A stretch of DNA of 51,266 nt from the NCBI GenBank assembly GCA_003497625.1, contig DNNO01000023.1, forward strand, positions 1 through 51,266. The letters are read 5' to 3'. A model generated the notes under the pieces. That model ran no database searches, was not told the DNA's origin, and saw only the letters and a list, made by a program, of their open reading frames with translations. This document shows positions 42,052-51,215 of this stretch, one piece after another (the stretch's first letter is position 1; every line of letters begins with the position of its first letter). The position numbers and the translations under genes are program-made. Origin of the DNA: Flavobacterium sp. (GTDB lineage Bacteria > Bacteroidota > Bacteroidia > Flavobacteriales > Flavobacteriaceae).

Positions 42052-44487
42052 ATGAATATCCCGAAAAACATGTCACTAAAATTAAAAGAATTTTATTTTT
42101 TTATTGTTTTGATTTTTTATTCTGCCCTTTCATTTGGGCAGTTAGGATTTTGTAATGGTAGTAGTGGCGCTCCTATTTTTTTAGAAAATTTTGGAAGTGG
42201 TTTAGATTACGGTCCTGCGTTACCTGCTGGAGTTACCAATTATAGCTACGTTAATACTGGCTTTCCTCAAGATGGCCAATATACTTTGTTTCATAGAACC
42301 AATATAATTCCGAATTCTCCTAATTGGCTTTTTTCGCTTGATCGCACACCCGACAATGAAGTTGACGGTTTAAACGGAAAATGTTTAATCGTAAATGCTA
42401 GTAATTCGCCCGGACAATTTTACAGAAGAACCGTAACTGGATTATGTAGCAACACGCGTTTTGAATTTTCGGCTTGGCTTTTGAATATTTACAATGCGGC
42501 ATCAGGCGGTTGTCCTGGAACTGGAATTCCAATTAATGTTACTTTCGAAATTTGGGATCAATCCGATACCATTTTATTACGTTCTGGAAATACTGGGAAT
42601 ATTGCAGGAACTTCAACTCCGATATGGAATCAATTTGGATTAGTTTTCACCATGCCTGCAGGGCAAACTTCGGTAATTTTAAAAATGCGAAATAATGGCG
42701 TTGGTGGTTGCGGAAACGATTTGGCTATTGATGATATCATGTTTAGAGCTTGTGGCGAAAATAGCGCCATTATCAACACGGCAACTACTGGAAGTGCAAT
42801 GACCGTTTGTCAAAATTCAAGCATTACCAACCCGAATTTACAAGTAGTAACAACAGGTAGTATTTCTCATGTTTACCAATGGCAACAAAGTAATGACAAC
42901 ATAAATTTCACGGATATTCCTGGTGAAAATACAGCAAACTATACCATTCCAAACATAACAACCACAACGTATTACCGAGTTAAAGTAGCGCAAGATATAG
43001 CCAATTTAAACAATGCGTTTTGTTCGACTTTTTCAGATATTTACACCGTATCTTTAATTTCAGCTCCAAATGCTCCAATTTCAAATGGTGCTCAACGTTT
43101 TTGCACCAATCAAGCTACGAGTTTAAGCGTTAGTGTTTTGGCTGGAGAAAGTGCTAATTGGTATGATAGTCCCACAAACGGAAATCTTTTGTTAGCAAAT
43201 TCAACGACTTACACACCAACTTCCACCGGAACTTATTATGCTGAAACAGTTACTATTTCAAGTGGATGCAGAAGCAATACACGAACTGCAGTAACATTAT
43301 TACCCGCAATTTCAGTTACTTATTCAGGACCAACGACTTTATGTACGAATACCAACACCGCTATTTCACTTGTTGCTTCTGATGTAAATGCCATTTTGAA
43401 TTGGACTGCTTCCTCTACTGATGTTACAGGTTTTTCAAATGGTTCGGGAACAAACATCAATCAAACATTACAATATAATGGAACTACTTCTGGAACTGTA
43501 ACGTATGTAGTTACTCCTATTTTAAATGGTTGTGCAGGAACTCCCGAAACTATTGTGGTAACTTTAACACCTGCAACTACTATTACTTTAGTTTTTCCAC
43601 CGATAACTACTACTTATTGTATAAATGCAACACCTGAAGTTTTACCAACATCATCTTCAAATACAACTCCAATTGCTGGAACTTGGAATCCTTCAACGAT
43701 AAACACAACAACATCAGGAACTACAGCGTATACTTTTACACCGCAAGTGGGTTCTTGCCAAAATATTCTTCCTTATCAAATAAATATTACGGTTGGAAAC
43801 AGCTTTTCTCCCGATTTTCCCAGCACCATTTCATTATGTTCAGGAGAAACACCTCCTATTTTAGCAACTACTTCTCCAAATGGAATTTCAGGAACTTGGT
43901 CACCGGCTGTAATTGATAATTTAGTTTCGAGCAGTTATACTTTTACACCTAATTTGGGTTCATGTGCTAATCCTCAAACTATTGCGGTGACCATTTTAGA
44001 ATCGCAACTACAAAGCTTTTCTTATAATGTTTCAGGAGCTTTCACAGATAATCAGAGTATAACTATCACTGCAATTCCATCAGGTAATTATTACTATCAA
44101 CTAGATAATGGAGCGCTTCAAGAAAGTAATATTTTTGAAAATGTGAGTCCAGGTAATCATACCATAACAGTTATGGATCAGAATGGATGTGGTAATTTTA
44201 TATCTGAAGACATTTTTGTAATTAACTATCCTAATTATTTTACTCCAAATGGTGATGGCATAAATGATTTTTGGACAATTGTAGGTATGGATATTTTTGA
44301 AAATTGGAAAATTTCTATTTTTGATCGTTATGGAAAATTAATTACACAACTTTCTGAAACTAATTTATCTTGGGATGGCAGATACAATGGAAATCAATTA
44401 CCATCAAGTGATTATTGGTTTACTATTGATTACCAAGAAAACAATGCTACTAAGAAATTTAGAGCTAATTTCAGTTTGATTCGATGA
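42052..44487 (+). CDS. Secreted T9SS protein with Ig-like repeats and type B (gliding-motility) sorting domain
   Basis: An 811-residue secreted protein with an N-terminal signal peptide (FYFFIVLIFYSALSFG then Q). An internal ATG at 42070 would also leave this signal intact. The N-terminal 230 residues hold a beta-sandwich found in flavobacterial surface proteins (RFEFSAWLLNIYNAASGGCPGTGIP, GCGNDLAIDDIMFRACG). Several Ig-like/PKD-like domains follow (about 235-690). The gliding-motility-associated type B sorting domain occupies about 725-811: NYFTPNGDGINDFWTIVG, FDRYGKLITQL, WDGRYNGNQLPSSDYWFTIDY. T9SS substrates with this domain are exported to the cell surface, often with SprF-type partners, but no sprF gene is adjacent. 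The role is unknown. Confidence 0.93.
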   Translation: MNIPKNMSLKLKEFYFFIVLIFYSALSFGQLGFCNGSSGAPIFLENFGSGLDYGPALPAGVTNYSYVNTGFPQDGQYTLFHRTNIIPNSPNWLFSLDRTPDNEVDGLNGKCLIVNASNSPGQFYRRTVTGLCSNTRFEFSAWLLNIYNAASGGCPGTGIPINVTFEIWDQSDTILLRSGNTGNIAGTSTPIWNQFGLVFTMPAGQTSVILKMRNNGVGGCGNDLAIDDIMFRACGENSAIINTATTGSAMTVCQNSSITNPNLQVVTTGSISHVYQWQQSNDNINFTDIPGENTANYTIPNITTTTYYRVKVAQDIANLNNAFCSTFSDIYTVSLISAPNAPISNGAQRFCTNQATSLSVSVLAGESANWYDSPTNGNLLLANSTTYTPTSTGTYYAETVTISSGCRSNTRTAVTLLPAISVTYSGPTTLCTNTNTAISLVASDVNAILNWTASSTDVTGFSNGSGTNINQTLQYNGTTSGTVTYVVTPILNGCAGTPETIVVTLTPATTITLVFPPITTTYCINATPEVLPTSSSNTTPIAGTWNPSTINTTTSGTTAYTFTPQVGSCQNILPYQINITVGNSFSPDFPSTISLCSGETPPILATTSPNGISGTWSPAVIDNLVSSSYTFTPNLGSCANPQTIAVTILESQLQSFSYNVSGAFTDNQSITITAIPSGNYYYQLDNGALQESNIFENVSPGNHTITVMDQNGCGNFISEDIFVINYPNYFTPNGDGINDFWTIVGMDIFENWKISIFDRYGKLITQLSETNLSWDGRYNGNQLPSSDYWFTIDYQENNATKKFRANFSLIR

Positions 44488-44555
44488 TACTTAAATGAGA
44501 AAGATTAAGTGCTATTTGCTTTTTAATTACTACATTTACTAAAAACCTAGAAATT

Positions 44556-44666
44556 ATGGCAAAAAGTCAAGACGCGAAGAAAACCGCAAAGAAAGAACCT
44601 TTGAAAACCGCAAAAGAAAAAAAAGAAGAAAAACGAAATAAAAAAAATTCACCAAAGCGTGATTAA
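44556..44666 (+). CDS. Very small lysine-rich basic protein
   Basis: A 36-residue open reading frame starting MAKSQDAKKTAKKEP, with 15 lysines in all and ending SPKRD. It has a proper ATG and stop, a terminator-like hairpin 9 bp after its stop, and a composition like small lysine-rich peptides that I recall from flavobacterial genomes. The length is too short for homology by eye to be decisive. It could bind nucleic acid. It lies alone in the gap between the T9SS gene and parA. Confidence 0.6.
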   Translation: MAKSQDAKKTAKKEPLKTAKEKKEEKRNKKNSPKRD

Positions 44667-44675
44667 TACACATCC

Positions 44676-44705
44676 AAACACGAATTATCTTCGTGTTTTT
44701 GTTTT
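44676..44705 (+). terminator. Rho-independent terminator after the small lysine-rich gene
   Basis: Stem AAACACGAA (44676-44684) with TTCGTGTTT (44690-44698), five-base loop, then a T-rich tail (TTTGTTTTTT). Confidence 0.85.
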
Positions 44706-44721
44706 TTATTCCCAAACGATT

Positions 44722-44820
44722 GATTGTAGCCCCGATTGTAGTGAAAATCCATTTTGTAAAAGTTAAAAAACTTTTGCAAAATTATTGTAACGGAAAGCGG
44801 GAAACGACCTCTAAAAAACG
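44722..44820 (+). ncRNA. Structured RNA candidate upstream of parA, Flavo-1-like
   Basis: A 100-base element with AGCCCCGATTGTAGTGAAAATCC-type sequence at 44728-44750, a strong 14-bp hairpin with arms ATTTTGTAAAAGTT (44751-44764) and AACTTTTGCAAAAT (44769-44782), and a closing segment CGGAAAGCGGGA (44791-44802). CCCG (44731-44734) can pair with CGGG (44798-44801). From memory this layout matches the flavobacterial Flavo-1 RNA motif; I could not check it. The 147 bases between it and parA hold a GTTAACA and AT-rich sequence, but no clear gene. Confidence 0.5.
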
Positions 44821-44967
44821 CCTAAAGTGTGGCTTCAAAATATTTTTATTTCGGTATTTTTCTGTCTCTAAATCAGTTAAGTTACACTTTAACCCATTGT
44901 TAACAAAATTGCCTTGAAAAAACCATAAATAATTGTATTTTTACCACTTAAAATTTTTAACTATCAA

Positions 44968-45732
44968 ATGGGTAAAATCATTGCAATTGCCAATCAAAAA
45001 GGCGGTGTTGGTAAAACAACTACATCTGTAAACTTAGCGGCGTCTCTTGGTGTTTTAGAAAAGAAAGTACTTTTAATCGATGCGGATCCGCAGGCTAATG
45101 CCAGTTCGGGTTTAGGAATCGATGTAGAAAGTGTAGAAATTGGTTCGTATCAAGTTCTAGAACATAGCGCAACACCTGAAGAGGCAACTGTTTCTTGTTC
45201 GGCACCAAATGTTATGGTGATTCCGGCTCATATTGATTTGGTGGCTATCGAAATTGAATTAGTAGACAAAGAAAATCGTGAGTACATGCTGAAACAAGCA
45301 TTAGAAAGCGTAAAAGATAAATACGATTATATTTTAATTGACTGTGCTCCTTCTTTAGGATTATTAACATTGAATGCGTTAACAGCTGCAGATAGTGTGG
45401 TTATTCCAATTCAGTGCGAATATTTTGCATTAGAAGGTTTAGGAAAATTATTAAACACCATTAAAAGTGTTCAAAAAATACATAATCCAAATTTAGATAT
45501 TGAAGGATTGTTGTTAACCATGTATGATTCTCGTTTGCGTTTATCGAACCAAGTGGTTGAAGAAGTTCAAAAACACTTTAACGATATGGTTTTTGAAACG
45601 ATTATTCAAAGAAATATCAAATTGAGCGAAGCACCAAGTTTTGGAGAAAGTATTATTAATTACGACGCTACCAGTAAAGGAGCTTCTAATTATTTAAACT
45701 TGGCTGAAGAAATTATTAAGAAAAATCAATAA
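44968..45732 (+). CDS. parA: ParA family chromosome-partitioning ATPase
   Basis: A 254-residue ParA/Soj ATPase. The deviant Walker A KGGVGKTTTSVNLAASLG lies at residues 11-28, Walker A' DADPQANASSGLG at about 40-52, and Walker B DYILIDCAPSLGLLTLNAL near residue 117. It moves and separates chromosome origins together with ParB. parB follows 8 bp later. No Bacteroidota parS site was found in the window by eye. The order parA-parB-DUF5683-dapB-lepB-wbqC is one I recall as conserved in flavobacteria. Confidence 0.97.
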   Translation: MGKIIAIANQKGGVGKTTTSVNLAASLGVLEKKVLLIDADPQANASSGLGIDVESVEIGSYQVLEHSATPEEATVSCSAPNVMVIPAHIDLVAIEIELVDKENREYMLKQALESVKDKYDYILIDCAPSLGLLTLNALTAADSVVIPIQCEYFALEGLGKLLNTIKSVQKIHNPNLDIEGLLLTMYDSRLRLSNQVVEEVQKHFNDMVFETIIQRNIKLSEAPSFGESIINYDATSKGASNYLNLAEEIIKKNQ

Positions 45733-45740
45733 TAGAGAAG

Positions 45741-46640
45741 ATGACAAAAGCGGTAAAAAAACAAGCCTTAGGAAGAGGATTATCGGCTTTATTGAAAGAT
45801 CCTGAAAACGATATTAAATCGGTTGAGGACAAAAACGCAGATAAAGTAGTAGGAAATATTATTGAATTAGATATTGAATCGATTGAAATTAATCCGTTTC
45901 AACCGAGAACAAATTTCAACGAGGAAACGTTACAAGAATTAGCCAAATCGATTAAAGAATTAGGCGTAATTCAACCGATTACTGTTAGAAAATTAGAATT
46001 TAATAAGTTCCAATTAATTTCGGGAGAGCGTCGTTTGCGTGCTTCTAAATTAATCGGACTAAAAACGATCCCGGCATACATTCGTTTAGCTAATGATAAT
46101 GAATCATTGGTTATGGCTTTGGTGGAAAACATTCAACGTCATGATTTAGACCCAATTGAGGTCGCTATTTCGTACCAACGATTAATCGAGGAAATCAATT
46201 TAACACAAGAAGAATTGAGTGAGCGCGTTGGAAAAAAACGTTCTACGATTACCAATTATTTACGTTTATTGAAATTAGATCCAATCATTCAAACAGGAAT
46301 GAGAGATGGTTTTATCTCGATGGGACACGGAAGAGCATTGATTAACATTGACAATCAAGATGTTCAAAGCGATATTTATCATAAAGTAGTAACGCAAAAT
46401 CTTTCGGTTAGAGAAACAGAAGCTTTGGTTAAAAATTATCAAGATAGTTTAAAACCAAAAACTGCAAAACCTGCAAAAGGCAACTCATTTGACATCAAAG
46501 AAGATGAGAAAAAAGCATTTGCTAACTATTTCGGAACAAAAGTTGACGTTAAAGTTGCGGGTAATGGAAAAGGGAAAATCACAATTCCTTTCCATTCAGA
46601 AGAAGACTTTAATCGCATCTTGAAACTAATTAATTCTTAG
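45741..46640 (+). CDS. parB: ParB/Spo0J family partition protein
   Basis: A 299-residue ParB protein with the N-terminal CTPase domain: NPFQPRTNFNEETLQELAKSIKELGVIQPITVRKLEFNKFQLISGERRLRASKLIGLKTIPAYIR (about 50-115). The GERRLRA box and the NPFQPR box are the conserved motifs. A helix-turn-helix follows (LTQEELSERVGKKRSTITNYLRLLKLDP, about 153-180), and a C-terminal dimerisation domain of about 60 residues. It binds parS and slides on DNA as a CTP-dependent clamp, loading condensin. It lies 8 bp after parA. The stop overlaps the next start by 1 bp. Confidence 0.97.
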   Translation: MTKAVKKQALGRGLSALLKDPENDIKSVEDKNADKVVGNIIELDIESIEINPFQPRTNFNEETLQELAKSIKELGVIQPITVRKLEFNKFQLISGERRLRASKLIGLKTIPAYIRLANDNESLVMALVENIQRHDLDPIEVAISYQRLIEEINLTQEELSERVGKKRSTITNYLRLLKLDPIIQTGMRDGFISMGHGRALINIDNQDVQSDIYHKVVTQNLSVRETEALVKNYQDSLKPKTAKPAKGNSFDIKEDEKKAFANYFGTKVDVKVAGNGKGKITIPFHSEEDFNRILKLINS

Positions 46641-47200
46641 TGAGCAAACTTCAATACATATTTATTTTAACTTGTCTTTTTCTGAGTTTTGAAGGAAGAG
46701 CGCAAGAAGAGATTTCTTTGGTTCCAAAAGATACTGTAAAAGCAGTTATTGATCCGAATCGCCCAGCTAGAGCTGCTTTTTATTCGGCACTTGTTCCTGG
46801 TTTAGGTCAAGCGTATAATAAAAAATATTGGAAAATTCCGATAGTTTATGCAGGTTTGGGTGCTGGAATTTATTACTACACCTTTAATCAAAACAAATAT
46901 CACGAATACAGAGACGAATACAAAAGAAGATTAGATGGAACTTCTGACCCTAATCATCCTATTTATGGAAGTTTAGACAACGATAGATTAATTCGTGCTC
47001 AAAAATTTCACCAAAGAAACAGAGATTTGTCTGCATTAATCACAGCTGGAATTTATATCTTAAATATAGTAGATGCTAATATAGATGCGCATTTAATGCA
47101 ATTCAATGTTAATGACAATCTATCGATTAAACCCGATATGAATCAAAATCAAATGGATTACAGATTCAATTACGGAATGACACTAACCTATAGTTTTTAA
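46640..47200 (+). CDS. DUF5683 domain membrane protein
   Basis: A 186-residue protein starting with GTG at 46640 that overlaps the last base of the parB stop. A cleavable signal peptide (YIFILTCLFLSFEGRAQ) precedes the DUF5683 domain: AAFYSALVPGLGQAYNKKYWKIPIVYAGLGAGIYYYTFNQNKYHEYRDEYKRRL (about 44-97), then RDLSALITAGIYILNIVDANIDAHLMQFNVNDNLS. Two helices give a small outer- or inner-membrane hairpin. The function is unknown. The coupling to parB and dapB suggests a role in the same cell-cycle or wall neighbourhood, but this is weak. Confidence 0.9.
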   Translation: MSKLQYIFILTCLFLSFEGRAQEEISLVPKDTVKAVIDPNRPARAAFYSALVPGLGQAYNKKYWKIPIVYAGLGAGIYYYTFNQNKYHEYRDEYKRRLDGTSDPNHPIYGSLDNDRLIRAQKFHQRNRDLSALITAGIYILNIVDANIDAHLMQFNVNDNLSIKPDMNQNQMDYRFNYGMTLTYSF

Positions 47201-47244
47201 CAAAAAATTGGGTAACATTTCAATCAATCCAACAACTAACTACT

Positions 47245-47952
47245 ATGAAAATTGCACTTTTAGGATACGGAAAAATGGGAAAAGTTATTGAAAGAATAGC
47301 TTTAGAAAGAGGTCATGAAATCGTATTAAAAAAAGACCAAAATAACACTTTTGAAGGTTTATTAAATGCCGATGTTGCTATCGACTTTAGCGTTCCAGAC
47401 AGTGCTGTTGAAAACATTTCAGAATGTTTAAACAACGGAATTCCAGTAATCTCAGGAACTACAGGTTGGACTACAGACTATCCAAAAATGGTAAGCTTAT
47501 GTGAAGCTAAAAACGGAAGTTTTATTTATGCTTCTAATTTTAGTTTAGGCGTAAATGTGTTTTTTGAATTGAATGAATATTTAGCCAAAATGATGGCCAA
47601 TTTGAAACAATACAACGTTTCAATGGAAGAAATTCATCACACACAAAAATTAGATGCACCAAGCGGAACAGCAATTACTCTTGCAGAAGGAGTTATCAAG
47701 CACACTGATTATTCTAATTGGACATTAGAAACACCAATTAGCAACGAAATACACATTGAAGCAAAACGCATCGAAAACGTACCTGGAACGCATAGCGTTT
47801 TCTATGATAGCGAAGTAGACCAAATCGAAATCAAACACACAGCACACAGCAGAGAAGGTTTTGCTTTAGGAGCTGTTGTTGCTTCGGAATGGTTGGTTGG
47901 AAAAAAAGGGGTTTTCACTATGAAAGATGTTTTAGGTTTAAACTCAAAATAA
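47245..47952 (+). CDS. dapB: 4-hydroxy-tetrahydrodipicolinate reductase
   Basis: A 235-residue NAD(P)H-dependent reductase of the lysine/diaminopimelate pathway. The nucleotide-binding motif GYGKMGK is at the N-terminus (residues 7-13). SGTTGW is at about 71-76, and the catalytic HHTQKLDAPSGTAITLAEG (about 133-151) carries the His and Lys residues. VPGTHSVFYDSEVDQIEIKHTAHSREGFALGAVVASEWL is the C-terminal signature. It makes the precursor to the substrate of DapF, encoded at 24.4 kb. Confidence 0.97.
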   Translation: MKIALLGYGKMGKVIERIALERGHEIVLKKDQNNTFEGLLNADVAIDFSVPDSAVENISECLNNGIPVISGTTGWTTDYPKMVSLCEAKNGSFIYASNFSLGVNVFFELNEYLAKMMANLKQYNVSMEEIHHTQKLDAPSGTAITLAEGVIKHTDYSNWTLETPISNEIHIEAKRIENVPGTHSVFYDSEVDQIEIKHTAHSREGFALGAVVASEWLVGKKGVFTMKDVLGLNSK

Positions 47953-47988
47953 ACAATTATACAATTTAACAAGTAAACGATATTAAAA

Positions 47989-49542
47989 ATGGAAATATCA
48001 GGTTGGTTAATCTTTATCTTATTAGTTCAAGTAATTCACGGAATTGGAACTTGGAAATTATATGTAAAAGCAGGTAGAAAAGCATGGGAAGCATTTATTC
48101 CAGTGTATAACGGAATTGTATTAATGCAAATCATCAATAGACCAAAATGGTGGATTTTATTGCTTTTTATTCCTGTTATCAATTTGTTTTTATTTCCAAT
48201 TATTTGGATTGAAACGCTGAGAACTTTTGGTAAAAAATCAACTATTGATATGGTTTTAGGTGTTGTTACATTAGGATTTTACATCGCTTATGTAAATTAC
48301 ACACAAGAAGTAACCTATCGTGCCAATCGCGATTTAACTGCACCAAACAAAACAATGGATACACTTGGTTCGTTGTCATTTGCAATTGTTGTAGCGACTT
48401 TAGTGCATACGTATTTCATTCAACCCTATACAATTCCAACCTCATCGTTAGAAAAATCGTTATTGGTAGGCGACTTTTTATTTGTGAGTAAATTCCATTA
48501 TGGAGCCAGAACTCCTATGACTCCTATTGCTGCACCGATGGTTCATGATACTTTACCAATTGTAAAAGTAAAATCATATAGTGCTAAACCTTCATTGCCT
48601 TATTTTAGATTTCCTGCATTGCAAAAAATTGAGCGTAATGATATTGTAGTTTTCAACTGGCCAGCTGACACTTTATTTCATATGTACAAAGCAGCTGATA
48701 AAAGATACGATAAACCAATTGATAAAAAAACCAACTATGTAAAACGTTGTACGGCTATTCCTGGTGATAAAATTGAAATTAAAGAAGGTATTGTTTTTAT
48801 CAACGGAAAAGAATCAATCCTTCCAGAAAGAGCAAAACCACAGTATTCATATAAAGTTGCTTGGGATGGCAAAACTCCTGTTGATTTAGACTATATCAAA
48901 AAAGAACTAAATATAACAGATGCTTTTGGACAGATAGCAAACGACACTTTAATTTTCAGTGCTTTACCTCAATCGTCTGTAGATAGATTGAAAAACATTC
49001 CAGGACTTACTAAAGTAGAACGCATCATTCATAAAGAAACTGATAAAACTATTTTTCCTGGAACAAAAGATTGGAACGTAGACAATTTAGGCCCAATCTA
49101 TATTCCTGAAGCTGGAAAAACAGTCGAATTGAACAAAGAGACAATTCCTTTTTACAAAAAAGTAATAGGTGAATACGAAGGAAACGATTTAAAAATAAAT
49201 GGTGATGAAATTCGTATCAACGGACAAATTGCAACTTCATATACTTTCAAACAAGATTACTATTGGATGATGGGAGACAACCGTCATAACTCATTAGATT
49301 CACGTTATTGGGGATTTGTTCCGGCTGATCACATCGTTGGAAAACCTATTTTTATTTGGATGAGTATTGATGGTATCAACGATGGTCTTAAAAACTGGAG
49401 CATTCGTTGGGACAGATTATTTACAACTGTCAGCGGTGATGGACAACCAAAATCGTATTTCCAATATTTCTTAATTGCTTTAGCAGCTTACTTTGCTTTT
49501 GATTATTTCAGAAAAAAGAAGAAAAAGAAAGAAGAAGCATAA
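47989..49542 (+). CDS. lepB: Signal peptidase I, long Bacteroidota form
   Basis: A 517-residue protein with an N-terminal DUF5684-type membrane region of several helices (about 5-27, 55-80, 88-110, 130-152), followed by the S26 peptidase core. The catalytic Ser163 is in IPTSSLEKSLLVGD; the catalytic Lys252 is in NYVKRCTAIPGDKIEIKEG; the C-terminal boxes are MMGDNRHNSLDSRYWGFVP. It ends in a further transmembrane helix and a lysine-rich tail. It removes signal peptides of exported proteins. About 170 residues separate the Lys motif from the GDNRHNS motif, a large insertion compared with the E. coli enzyme, as is usual in Bacteroidota. It lies 36 bp after dapB and 15 bp before the WbqC-like gene. 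Confidence 0.95.
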   Translation: MEISGWLIFILLVQVIHGIGTWKLYVKAGRKAWEAFIPVYNGIVLMQIINRPKWWILLLFIPVINLFLFPIIWIETLRTFGKKSTIDMVLGVVTLGFYIAYVNYTQEVTYRANRDLTAPNKTMDTLGSLSFAIVVATLVHTYFIQPYTIPTSSLEKSLLVGDFLFVSKFHYGARTPMTPIAAPMVHDTLPIVKVKSYSAKPSLPYFRFPALQKIERNDIVVFNWPADTLFHMYKAADKRYDKPIDKKTNYVKRCTAIPGDKIEIKEGIVFINGKESILPERAKPQYSYKVAWDGKTPVDLDYIKKELNITDAFGQIANDTLIFSALPQSSVDRLKNIPGLTKVERIIHKETDKTIFPGTKDWNVDNLGPIYIPEAGKTVELNKETIPFYKKVIGEYEGNDLKINGDEIRINGQIATSYTFKQDYYWMMGDNRHNSLDSRYWGFVPADHIVGKPIFIWMSIDGINDGLKNWSIRWDRLFTTVSGDGQPKSYFQYFLIALAAYFAFDYFRKKKKKKEEA

Positions 49543-49557
49543 TTTCAAATTACCAAA

Positions 49558-50169
49558 ATGAACATCCTAATACATCCAACTTATTTCCCATCAATTAGCC
49601 ATTATGTGGCAATGCTTCAAGCGGATTCGGTTACGTTTGAAATGGAAGATAATTTTCAAAAACAAACCAATAGAAATAGGATGTATATTTATAGTCCAAA
49701 CGGAATTCAATTGTTGAATATTCCTGTAAAACATGCTGTTGAAAAACATCAGAAATATAAAGATGTTCGCATTGAAAACGATTTTGGATGGCAGAAAAAC
49801 CACTTTAAATCACTTGAAGCGGCTTACAGAACTTCACCTTTCTTTGAATATTTTGAAGATGATTTTCGTCCTTTATTTGAAAAGAAACATGAATTTCTAA
49901 TGGATTTGAATTTAGAAGTTTTTCAATTGGTAAACGATTCATTAGGAATTAATATCCAACCCAAAAAAACAATTGAATTCTTTCATGAAGTTCCTGATTA
50001 TACTGATTTCAGACATTTAGTCAACGGAAAAAAAGACACCACTCAATTAGAAGAATACACGCAAGTTTTCAATGAAAAACATGGTTTTATCAATAATTTA
50101 AGTATTCTGGACTTGTTATTTAACGATGGTAGATATGCTGTTGATTATTTGAAGAAACAACAACTTTAG
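49558..50169 (+). CDS. WbqC family protein
   Basis: A 203-residue protein with the WbqC-like family pattern: LIHPTYFPSISHYVAMLQADSVTFEMEDNFQKQTNRNRMYIYSPNGIQLLNIPVKH (about 4-60), DVRIENDFGWQKNHFKSLEAAYRTSPFFEYFEDDF (about 69-103). The family is found in O-antigen clusters of some bacteria, but in flavobacteria it follows lepB. The biochemical function is not known. It converges with the EEP-family gene with a 2-bp gap. Family assignment is firm. Confidence 0.92.
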   Translation: MNILIHPTYFPSISHYVAMLQADSVTFEMEDNFQKQTNRNRMYIYSPNGIQLLNIPVKHAVEKHQKYKDVRIENDFGWQKNHFKSLEAAYRTSPFFEYFEDDFRPLFEKKHEFLMDLNLEVFQLVNDSLGINIQPKKTIEFFHEVPDYTDFRHLVNGKKDTTQLEEYTQVFNEKHGFINNLSILDLLFNDGRYAVDYLKKQQL

Positions 50170-50171
50170 CG

Positions 50172-51212
50172 CTACTCTTTTTCCTCGATTTTCAAACGTG
50201 TAATTTGCGGAAAATGATCACTTTGTTGAAAAGTTTCAATCGATTTGAATTCTTTCACTTCAATGTTTTCTTCTACAAAAACATAATCAATTCGAGCAGG
50301 ATAATATTTGTAATTATACGATTTACCAAAACCTGTTCCAGCTTGTTCAAAAGCATCTTTCATATCACCTTTAATGGTTCGATACACATAAGAAAAAGCA
50401 CTGTTATTCAAATCGCCACAAATAATTTTTGAAAATTTACAATCTTCAAAATGCATTTTAATCAATTCAGCTTGTTGTTGTTGCACAGTAAAAGCTTCGC
50501 TTAAACGTTTGAAAATAAACTTTGATTTTTCCTCATCAATTTTTTCGTGAATATCCGTACTGATTTTTATGGATTGCAAATGCATACTATACACACGAAT
50601 AGTATCTTTACCTTTGACAATATCTGCAAAAATGACATTGTTACTCGAATTTGGAAACTCAATTTCGCCTTCGTCAATTATTTTAAAATTAGAATAAATG
50701 GCTTGTCCGTATTTATTTTTTCCACCATACAACTTAGTGAAATTATATTTAAAGTTGAACGATTTCGAAACCAACTCGTTAGGAGAAAACTCTTGCAAAC
50801 ACAAAATATCAGGTTGTTCTTCCACTATGAATTTTGAAATTTGTTCTGGCACATCTGTATTGGGCAACCATTCATATAAATTGAACAATCTTACGTTGTA
50901 GCTCATCAATTTAAAATCGGAATTTTCAGCTAGTATATTGGTTTCAGAAAATTTATAAAATCGATTTACAAACGTAATTCCTAGCAACAAAACAAATCCA
51001 GAAAGCAACATATAACGCTTTAACTGAAGTAACCAATACACAAAAAAGAAAAAATTAAGGAATAAAAAAATTGGCAATCCTAATGTTAAAACACTTAAAA
51101 ACGGAAAAACTTTTGGCGCTAAAAAAGGCAAAGTATAAGCAACAAAAGTTACTACAGCCAGAACTATATTAAGAAAAAACATTAATTTGCTTAACCAACT
51201 TTGTTTTTGCAT
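50172..51212 (-). CDS. Endonuclease/exonuclease/phosphatase family membrane protein
   Basis: A 346-residue protein. Three hydrophobic segments at the N-terminus (about 8-28, 36-60, 66-84) anchor it in the inner membrane. The EEP domain occupies about 95-345: FKLMSYNVRLFNLYEW with the metal-binding Asn, ILCLQEFSPNEL with the catalytic Glu, YSMHLQS, KIICGDLNNSAFSYVYRTI with the Asp/Asn pair, and QSDHFPQITRLKI with Asp and His. The catalytic residues are therefore complete. The substrate is unknown and may be nucleic acid, phosphoinositide-like or sphingolipid head groups. It follows a rhomboid protease gene, with a 3-bp gap. Confidence 0.92.
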   Translation of the reverse strand: MQKQSWLSKLMFFLNIVLAVVTFVAYTLPFLAPKVFPFLSVLTLGLPIFLFLNFFFFVYWLLQLKRYMLLSGFVLLLGITFVNRFYKFSETNILAENSDFKLMSYNVRLFNLYEWLPNTDVPEQISKFIVEEQPDILCLQEFSPNELVSKSFNFKYNFTKLYGGKNKYGQAIYSNFKIIDEGEIEFPNSSNNVIFADIVKGKDTIRVYSMHLQSIKISTDIHEKIDEEKSKFIFKRLSEAFTVQQQQAELIKMHFEDCKFSKIICGDLNNSAFSYVYRTIKGDMKDAFEQAGTGFGKSYNYKYYPARIDYVFVEENIEVKEFKSIETFQQSDHFPQITRLKIEEKE

Positions 51213-51215
51213 GTA

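Noticed and set aside
44693-44917. A 74-codon open frame before parA
   Set aside because: It overlaps the terminator and the predicted structured RNA and has no family features; more likely a chance frame.
44800-46640. parS site near parAB
   Set aside because: No GTTTCACGTGAAAC-like palindrome was found by eye in or near these genes.
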